NCBI GenBank assembly: GCA_034440635.1
Contig: JAOTON010001929.1
Span: 1,129,001-1,193,000 of the forward strand
DNA length: 64,000 nucleotides
DNA from: Lepas anatifera
Lineage: Eukaryota > Arthropoda > Thecostraca > Lepadidae
Direction: 5' to 3'
Made by a program: the position numbers and the translations under genes. Position 1 is the first letter of the stretch. Each line of letters begins with the position of its first letter. The notes below the pieces were generated by a model, which saw nothing but the letters and a program-made list of their open reading frames with translations, was not told the DNA's origin and searched no databases. Of this stretch, positions 56,040 through 64,000 are shown one piece after another.

Positions 56040-56292
56040 CATAGGCGGATCCAGGATTGCCGATCAGGGGCACCTTCCCGGGGGCGGCGCACCATTCTTA
56101 ACCGGGAAACCCTATCGGTGGGAGCCGACTTTCGTATCCTGGGAGGGGGATGGTGGTGGGAAGGGAAATTTCAGGGGGCGTGGCCATTTCAGGGGGCGCC
56201 GAGGGTCGATGGTGGTGGGCACATGCCCCTTTGCCCCTGGATCTGCCTATGGGGCATGTGCCCTCTTTGCCGTCCCCCTGGATCCGCCTGTG
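56040..56292. mobile_element. MITE family 1, right arm of palindrome
   Basis: Ends cataggcggatccagg and ctggatccgcctgtg, with the same doubled terminus (ctggatctgcctatg at about 56238-56252) as the left arm, so it is the same insertion. Confidence 0.75.
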
Positions 56293-56705
56293 GCTGCATT
56301 CCTTTTTAGCCCGGAAAACTGACATCTTGAAATAATTCGGTAGATATACGCCTTTATTTGTTTCAAGCTGTCTGAAATTCCAGTTTGAATGTACGATGGA
56401 AAATGCGTTTCCAAACACAAGCGTCACCACCGGCAAAGAAGTGGGGGGGGCAGCAAACTTCAACCTGATGCTGACTACAAGCTTTGCTCCTTGGGACCAA
56501 AAACTTTTCGAATTTGCATTCTTCTCTGCCTTCCGCAGTGGCTGGTTATAAGCCGCTGCCACATACCAAACATAAAACACGTATAATTCACCGCTTACCA
56601 TGCTATTCCCGGGGCCCACTAACGTTGTTTACCTTTTGGAGTCCCTCTTTCGCGGCCATCTTGGAGGGCACACTAGCGCCTCGGGTGAGCGTGACCGGGG
56701 TCAAT

Positions 56706-57663
56706 AGAGACACTAGGTAAAACTTTGGCCGGATTTAAACAATGGACCAATAGGTGCACAGTTTGACAGATGTTGGGGGCGGGGCCTCTGGACCCGCTCG
56801 GGACCAGGCAAGTAGAGGACTGGACTAGCTTAAACTTATTAAAACATTGAATATGAAAAATCGTCTCGTTTTGGATTTTTTAAACTCAATTGATAAACAA
56901 ATATGTTGTCCAAAAAATCTAAGACAAAGCAGTTTTCTTGCTGACTTGGTAACCGCGGTAAGGGGGTAAACGGTGCAAAGAAAGTGTCTTGCTGCTTATT
57001 GAACCCAACATTTTACCACAGAAAAATACATAATACTCATTATTTGGAGTTTGTTAAGCTATCTATCTATTTTTATTCAATTTTAAATATTTTTTTACAC
57101 ACTCTTGTAGAATTCTATGTGAGTTTATTATTAAAAAATAACAGTTCAAATGAAGCGAAATCAAGCCTCTAAATTTGCATCTTTCAAGATCAAGCAAGCG
57201 CGCGCAAGTCAATCGCGCCATTTATTTGCCGCCACATGTGCCCACCAATGTTAATTTTTGCTGTTTATTGCCGCAGTTCATAATCTAATGTGCAAAGGCG
57301 GTGTATATTGCAGTGTGTGTGGTGTCTTTTCTATAGCAAGTTTGGTGAGTGATTGCCAATATTTGCATAGTTACTTAATTGTCCAGGTGTGTGCTCATGG
57401 CAATTAATCGGACAGGGAAGGGTGTGATTCTCGTCCCTAGAAAGAAGCGATGGGGCTGCCGAAGAAAAATATTCTGGAATGTAGGGGAGGCCTAGGGAAC
57501 AGTACTTGCTTCTGCACTACATAGAATACAACTGGAATATGCAGAGTTCAAATGTCACACTAAACATCCAGCAACCCTGCATCTGTTTCCTTCCAGCCAG
57601 GCAAGGTAAGTGGTCAAAATTCCCTTTCCATGCTCACTGACATGCTTTCTTGAGTAGGTAGGT
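56706..57663. other. AT-rich spacer
   Basis: No coding or repeat signal I can support; may be intron of the P-type transposon if the exons at 55352 and 58978 belong together. Confidence 0.45.
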
Positions 57664-57671
57664 ATAAAATT

Positions 57672-58030
57672 CCAGTCTGCAAAGTATGGCAGCAGGGCAG
57701 ACGAGTTGCACCAGCCATGTAAAATTCTCGCACCACCAGCTTCCAAAAATTCACACCAATCTGCCATATACCAGGGAGAAAAACGCACCCATTCCTACCC
57801 ACACAATGCAATACTACCTCTCTTAGTAGTTAGTTATAGATGAACTTTTATAAGGCCCCCTCCTGTGTCTTAAAAACCATTCAGCCATTATTTGTTTGGT
57901 TTAAGTGTCACCCTTCTGCACCAGCCTCGCAAATTTGTACCAGGTTGAAAAAATTGCACCACTCGCTCCTGTCTCAAAGGGCACTCACATCAACGAGATC
58001 TTGTCAAAAATGCCATACTTTGCACACTGG
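57672..58030. mobile_element. hAT-like MITE family 2, fifth copy
   Basis: Ends ccagtctgcaaagtatggc and gccatactttgcacactgg; duplications ataaaatt (57664-57671) and ataaaatc (58031-58038). Several gcacca motifs near each end. Confidence 0.88.
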
Positions 58031-58038
58031 ATAAAATC

Positions 58039-58977
58039 CATGTCCAGGCGCTCCACACTGAAATTGGATTTGTGAAGTTTATCTTAGATTGGGTCAAGCG
58101 GTAAATTAGTGTTAGTGGCTAGTTAGCAGTGTGCAGTAGTTTGGTTTGTCTGTCAATAATCTGGGGGTGGGTGCTGGCCGTGCTCTGTTGTACGCCATGG
58201 CTATGTTTGTGAAGCTGTCATAATACAGTGTGTTTATAATTATTTGGATGTAATGTTTTCCTTGGTTCCATGGTGATGCTCATTTATTCAGTTCCATTAG
58301 TTTAACAAAGTTAGATTTCTTTGTAACCTATTTGCTATGCTGTGGATTTTTGAAAGCAAAATATAATGAAAAATACATTGATATAATGATAGAGTAAAAT
58401 TATGAAAATATGTATCACATAAATGGTGTCTTTACTTGTGTCAGTGTTGGGGAAATGGTGGCCAAAATTTCCAGTAATAAGTATGCTCTCAATTCTGGGC
58501 ACTGTGACTTGTAATTGAAAATTTTCCCTCCAAAACTGACAATGTATGTGGCAGCACCTCTGTGCTGTGATGCTTTCATATTGCTGTATTTTCTAGGGCT
58601 CATGAATAAGAAATAGTATATGCTTCAAAATCTGGTCAAATTGCAATCATTTCATTTTTCTTTAATCATTAAATAAGTTTTGTTAATATTTTATGCCTAT
58701 TATTGAGCTGAAACCATGGGCATAGTATAGTTTCCATGCAGGAAGTGACACTCTTCTCTTGCCTAATTCACTGAGGAAGAAATCACACTGCTTGAAGGTA
58801 GAATCTTGTATTAATTGATGATGTTGCACTTGCTTAGCAAGGTAAAATTTTGTAAACAACATAATTACTGCATTGGAGCATTATACCAGCTGATAATCCA
58901 GAGAACAAAATTATTTGTCCAGGCATTACATTTTACATTTTTGAATATTACATTTTGGTGTATTTTGACTTTTGCAG
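58039..58977. other. AT-rich spacer
   Basis: No gene seen; ends in the acceptor tgacttttgcag used by the next exon. Confidence 0.45.
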
Positions 58978-61250
58978 AAAGATCTACACTTTCGTTGAAA
59001 TCCTCACCTGCTGAAGCTGCTGAGGAACCACATCTTGGGCCAGGGTCATAGGCTTCAAGGTCCAGAAGTACCGGTACTGGACAAAGACTTCTTCCAGCAA
59101 TTTTTGGCAAAGGACAACGCCGAGCGACAGCCTTGCCATGCTCTTCAGTGGGAGCACATACAGGTGCGGGGTAGCAAGTGTGTATCAAATTTCCATTCGC
59201 TCTCGTTTTTGTTTCTGTTTAACTGATACATGCAGGAGCGGACGCAGGAGTATCGTTGGGGGAGGACGCGGGAGAAATCGTTAAGTTTTTATTTCAGAAA
59301 ATAAGCTCAAATTTTCGCCATTTGTGGGACTGATGTGGACTGATGCGGACTGATTCAGAACGCGGGGGCGCACTTTTCCATCTGGTTTAAAGATGTGTAT
59401 GATTGTTATGTCCCATTCAACTTGCAGTAACACAATTCATCGTATGACTATCGAGTGAAAGTTCAAACTTAACTCAAAGATTAGCATAGGCGGATCCAGG
59501 ATTGCCGATCGGGGGCACCTTCCCGTGGGGGGTGCCATCCGGCCCGGGGGGCGCCACTTTTGACCGGCAAGCCTATCAGATGGGCGCAAAATCCTATCGG
59601 TGGGCACCGATTTTCGCATCCTGGGGGGGGTGGGAAGTGACATTTCGGGGGCGCCATCGACCTTTCGGGGGCGCCGACTTGCCCCCCCTGGATCCGCCTA
59701 TGAAGATTAGTAATTGACTGAAGCATCGTTAAGTGCGTGCCTAAGCTCAGGTCACTCATTCGAATAAACATATATTTTATTATTCTCGGGCATCGGGAAC
59801 GTGGTAGTTGCTTTTAAACGAGTACTTTTTATCTCAGGTGAAGGTGCGGAAAAAATAGTAGGCGTGACTACCGTTGGTACTTGGCGGACCGTGGATCAAT
59901 TGCTGGGATCGCTGGACTGGGGATGACTGGTGTGGAAAAATCTGAATTCAGAAAGGCCCGTTGTTTCCTAGTGAATAAAAAGAGATAATGAACCTTGCAG
60001 TGGGTAGGTCAAAATAGATTTTGTCAGTTTTAAGTAATGACCAAAGTGTGAAAACTGGATGTATTTTGTCTCAGGGTTTTAAGTTGAGAAACTGTAAATC
60101 ACCGACTTGTGAATATTTTACAGAAGTGTCTGCTAATTGCTCGATATAGCGATATATGCGATAAAACTGTTCGCGTATGACATTTGCTCATCAGTCGATA
60201 GTTGTGATGGTGAAGTTAATAACAAATCTCTCCCGTCAGGTGACTGGCCTGGAGCGACAGCGAGTACGCCCCGCAGCCCAGATGCTCAACGAGCGTGTCG
60301 GAAAGCGTCTGCTCCACCTATTTGGTCAGCGTTTCGCCAAGCAGGCTTAGTTCATCATCACCTGCGATAAGGTGTTCGACATCTGTAGCTCTCGGTGCAT
60401 CCTTGACGGCAGGGCTCATCGGTCGGCGTTCGCCTTGAGTACACCATCGTTGCTCAGCCACCTCTCTGATTTAGTTAGCGCGACTAAATCGGGACTCTTG
60501 GCGCGATGAAAGCCAGAGCAGGCTGCCCTTCCAGAACGGGTTCATCATATCCTTAACTGCTCTGCGAGGTCCCCACAGCATTATTAAGAATATCTACGGC
60601 GTCAAGTACTTTCTGACGTCACGGGTGAACCAGGACGTGGTGGAGAACTTCTCACAGGTCAGGGTCTTGGGAGCAGCCAACACCCACCCAACGGCGGTCG
60701 AAGCCAAGACTCGTATGATACTCTTGTTGATGGGGCCTCACCGTCCGTGGCCGTTGGTTCTCATGCCAGGCCATGGCCCGCTGGAGTCCCAGTCAGTCCT
60801 GCTTGATGAAAAAGAACCAACTCACCTGGGTGCGGCTTCCCTGCAGCTGGACCCTCTGACAGTCAGTACTGAAGAGCTTGACGTCGCTGCTGTGTTATGA
60901 GGTGGAGAGGTTGCAGCCTTACCCCGCTCCACATGTACAAAGAACAGGACTGACGGGATGAAGATGACCAGGACGCCGCCGCGGAACCAGCTGCTCCGAC
61001 AGAAAGGGGCATAGACCAAACAAATTCAGGCAGGTGCTGGCTTACATGGCGGGCTTTATTGCTATGTAAAGTGTAGAGCTGTACAGCTCTCTCGAACATA
61101 TCCCATCGACCGTGCTTGTAGTAGATAATAGTGGGGATCTGGAGTGGTTGCCACGTCTTAGTCGGAGTGTTCTCACAGTACCAAATGAAAAGTTGCTTAG
61201 ACAATTAAGGGAGCTAAATGTTTTGTTTTGTTTTGTGTTATCCGTGAACC
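58978..61250 (+). pseudogene. P-superfamily (THAP9-like) transposase, decayed
   Basis: Three stretches on the plus strand. (1) 58978-59163: KDFFQQFLAKDN and CHALQWEHIQ, closing at a gtgcgg donor. (2) From 60240, after acceptor tcccgtcag: VTGLERQRVRPAAQMLNERV, FIITCDKVFDICSSR, then in another frame LPFQNGFIISLTALRG, KYFLTSRVNQDVVENFSQVR and NTHPTAVEAKTRM up to 60900. (3) 61018-61240: NKFRQVLAYMAGFIAM, a stop, then GDLEWLPRLSRSVLTV. The order and the LTSR.NQD..ENF core match the catalytic and C-terminal parts of P-element/THAP9 transposases. Dead: TAG after FAKQA (60348-60350), a frameshift near 60505, stop at 60898-60900 and TAA after GFIAM. First-stretch assignment is weaker than the other two. 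Confidence 0.75.
59485..59702. mobile_element. MITE family 1 inside the transposase intron
   Basis: 218 bp; TIRs cataggcggatccagg and cctggatccgcctatg; perfect 8-bp duplication aagattag (59477-59484, 59703-59710). Sits between transposase stretches 1 and 2. Confidence 0.92.
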
Positions 61251-63660
61251 TAGCAGCATGGGTAGAAAATCAGGAGTTATCCTCTGTTTTGCTTTTGGTA
61301 TGCTAGTTAAATTCCCGGACCTTAATCAAAAGATAGCGCGAAAGTACGCGGTGACGAGGACTCACATGCGCGTTAGGTGTGCAAACTATGTAAGAATACG
61401 TGTGGAAATGACATCAGCACTACATAATTTGTGTTTACGGCGTTGTGATTTCGTTCAGTCTGTGTAAACCCTCCATTCTTTGTTCACACCCATCATGAAT
61501 AGATATATGGGCATGGACTGCGAGACTATTTCAAAATGTATGCTGAGATGGTCCTGGTTTAAATTGTTTTTCCTGAGAAACTAGCACACTATATGATATC
61601 GAAGCCTCGTCGTTACCCCCCATGAACATAAACACACTGCACTGGTGCATAGATCTTGTTTCATGATATTTACAAAAGCGTTAAAAAGAAAGTCGCATTC
61701 TGGAAAATTCCTTGTCAGCATTTTTGAACGGAAGTGCCTCCCAGCTCTGTTGTGCTCTGGCCGGAGATAACTTCAGTGTAATAAAATTCCCTGAAAATAA
61801 GACCTTTAGAAAAGTTCCTTCTCAGTATATGGCTGATAATTAATACTAAATTGCGAGACAATAACTTTGGATTGAAACATGTCTGTAAGAAATAATTTCC
61901 TAAATACCCGTTCTTTCCTATTTAACTTTTTGGGATTGTAGAGAAAAAGAAAATCGGAAAAAATAAAAATAGAAGGCCAGATTCCCGCTCCCAAGAAAAA
62001 ATTAGCTGCCACCTCGGATCTCTTTGATCAAGCATGATTCCCCCACCGACTGCCCTCGTATTCCCATGAAATGTCGCGGGGTCCAATGCCGAGTTCTAAT
62101 TTGTTTGCTCGCCCAGCGCATTCTTGCAATTCCCCGAGATGAGGGGCATACATTATCTTCAGGAGCAAGTGTGGCTTGGGCTCATTATGACAAATTGCTT
62201 CCCAAGAATTTCCCAGGGAATTCAGGGGGCAAGGCGTTCCAACGATAGAACGCTTAAATCCATGAAGCCGCCACGGCAACAGAAATGTCTCCTCACCCTC
62301 CCCTCCTGGCATGCGAGAATTGGTGTCTTGTGGTAAGAAACCCATCCCCCACCCCTACCCCAAATATTATTGGAACAATTTTGGTGACCATCCATGCCTG
62401 ACATCTGGCCCATTGTCAGAACCAGGGTATGTCCGGGCCGAATGCTACCAGCAGCGAATGCAAGATGTCTATGAGGCTGAAACTCCGCAATATATCTGGA
62501 TGCCGATAGAAAGGGGTTATTCGGAGGTGTGCAGAGGGTTGAGTACCCCTAGCCCCCTCCCCGAAACAAAAGTATACAAAGCCGTCACGGAACCTCCCCT
62601 CCTCGATCAAGGCCAGGTGAACCCTGAAACGTCTATTGCTAACCCCGTTCCAAGGGTGCGAGCATGGGCATCTCGGTGGCTGCGCTGCCCGGATTCGATA
62701 AACTACATTCCCTTAAAACTACATTCGCATTTTGTTCCTTCCCAATTCCCATACACTACAACTCTGTAGCAAAACCCTGGCTACTCACGGCACCCATCAT
62801 AGATTCTGGTCTAAATGCCACCTTCTTCCCCTACAAAGAGAAAACCTGGATCCGACATTACAAGTTCCTGTTAATAACACCATGGTCTCCACACTTGAAA
62901 TACTAAAACCGAACCTAATTCACCAAACCGAGCTCATTACGGCCTTCGGGGTACTGCCAGATAGATTTTCATCTCTAGTTGGGTTTTGAAGTGAGCCAAC
63001 AGCAATTTGCATCAATCAGTATCAGCTGACTGCGCCTGCCCAGCTTGGCAGCCGACGGTCCCGGCCTGCTTCACTCTGAGGAAGACTAACTTAAGACTCA
63101 GATTGAAATGAGCTCGTCAGAGACCAGAGCCAACAGGCTGTGACGGCCTAAAAATCTTCTGTAATTTTTAGTTATAGGTATAGGTATAGGAGTATTTTTT
63201 TAGAGAGAGCAGGCAATTGAAACAGTAGGGTTGGTAGAGACAGCCATTTCCAATCGCCAATTCCAGAATTCTCTTTTCAATCAAGCTTTTGTTTTTATAC
63301 CTTCCAGTATCTATATGCAGAAAACGTCTTTTTTCAATTCAAAGTGATTTTGACCCCAGTACACACCGTTTTTGGGATGTATTTTGGTTTTGTCACTGAG
63401 TTGCTTTATAATTAAGTGAAAGAATGGGAATTACATCTGAAAATGTTGTTTCCAAAGAATGAAGCTTAGTTAGAGCTGTGTTCTGTGCTGTGTGTGTGCA
63501 ATATTATTTTTCTCTTTCATCTAGTTGAATTGGTACTTTTCTCATCTTATAAAGTTGGAATATTGCATCAAGGAGGCAATGATGTGCTGGAAAGTCACAG
63601 TTATGTTTTATCTCTTATCTTAGTTTTAGATGAAATGCGGAAACCATTATCATAAATTTT
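61251..63660. other. No recognised gene
   Basis: The longest frame (62311-62769, Pro-rich, 152 codons) has no recognisable domain. A short ttataggtataggtatagg run is at 63174-63190. Confidence 0.45.
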
Positions 63661-63663
63661 TCT

Positions 63664-63786
63664 TTATCCAGACTGGCTCTGGTCCCGGCACAGTCCCGGC
63701 GTGTAGCCTTTGGTCCCGGCTTTAGTCCCGCCAGGACCAAAGCTGGTCCCAGCGCCGGGACTGCGGGACCAAAAAGTCCCACCTCT
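63664..63786. repeat. Cluster of facing ggtcccgg/ccgggacc motifs
   Basis: At least seven copies of ggtccc/gggacc-type motifs within 120 bp in both orientations, ending in aaaagtcccacctctag. Looks like the subterminal region of a DNA transposon whose partner end is not in view. Confidence 0.5.
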
Positions 63787-63969
63787 AGTCACCACATCGC
63801 CACAATATCAACCCCATCTGCTACAACCATTCCCTGTTCCAAATCTTGTCTGATCTGTCTGACAACTACTGCACAAAATTTAGTTGGGGATCACCATTTT
63901 TGGGTGTGACTTGTGTTCTCTGTGGAACAAAAGCCTTACTGCTTAAATTATCATGGAGACATGAGCAAT

Positions 63970-64000
63970 CAGGGGTGTGGATTTATATCTCTTTCGGAGG
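63970..64000 (+). mobile_element. Start of a hAT-like MITE, cut by the window edge
   Basis: caggggtgtggatttatatc repeats the left terminus of the element at 18936-19209. Confidence 0.6.

Larger units (their letters stand above)
53478..56705. mobile_element. 3.2-kb palindrome with THAP exons (P-superfamily-like)
   Basis: Arms starting attgaccccggtcacgctcacc are inverted about a centre at 55104/55105 (ggccaattggcc). The inner 140 bp are nearly perfect. From outside in, each arm has a conserved 100-codon frame (GPGNSMVSGELYVFY), MITE family 1, MITE family 2, and a THAP-domain exon. No target duplication was identified at the outer ends. Confidence 0.75.

Noticed and set aside
62311..62769. 152-codon frame as a gene
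   Set aside because: Pro-rich, no domain, no splice or start context, surrounded by non-coding sequence.

Overview
This is an animal nuclear sequence, very probably an arthropod. The one clear host gene is a multi-exon, LDLa/SRCR/trypsin mosaic protease with GT-AG introns. The rest is dominated by eukaryotic transposable elements (two large non-LTR retrotransposons, P/THAP-type transposase remains, hAT-like and piggyBac-like MITEs, a tRNA-derived SINE). A crustacean, possibly a barnacle, fits the protease architecture and repeat mix, but that is inference. I see no bacterial features.

Layout. 1-16.1 kb (+): the 3' five exons of a Tequila/neurotrypsin-like serine protease (at least 754 aa visible; 5' end outside the window). 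Its introns carry three minisatellites, each of which contains a copy of a splice site: a 42-bp array ending at the acceptor of exon 2, a 25-bp array ending at the acceptor of exon 3, and a 43-bp array that repeats the donor of exon 4. The last intron (8.3 kb) also holds two copies of a TIR element rich in AGGTCA half-sites. 16.3-19.2 kb: a hAT-like element (TIR, 8-bp TSD) carrying a zinc-finger ORF, then a related MITE. 20.6-28.1 kb: a third AGGTCA element, LINE 3' fragments, several MITEs with 8-bp TSDs and a TTAA-flanked piggyBac-like element.

28.1-49.4 kb: a 21.3-kb structure with 4.1-4.5 kb inverted arms, flanked by an 11-bp direct repeat. Its centre holds a minus-strand non-LTR element (ORF1 with zinc knuckles, an unexplained long hydrophobic reading frame, then endonuclease-RT-RNase H) and a plus-strand GC-rich Ingi/I-like element with endonuclease, RT and RNase H. 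49.8-53.4 kb: a foldback element made of an inverted 40-bp minisatellite with perfect 8-bp TSDs. 53.5-56.7 kb: a 3.2-kb palindrome with a THAP-domain exon in each arm. 59-61.2 kb (+): a decayed P-superfamily (THAP9-like) transposase, plausibly the body of the same transposon as the THAP exon. The last 2.7 kb has no recognisable gene.

Limits: exon boundaries were placed by eye from GT-AG signals and domain continuity. Clade names of repeats are judged from motifs, not searches, and ends of degenerate elements are approximate.
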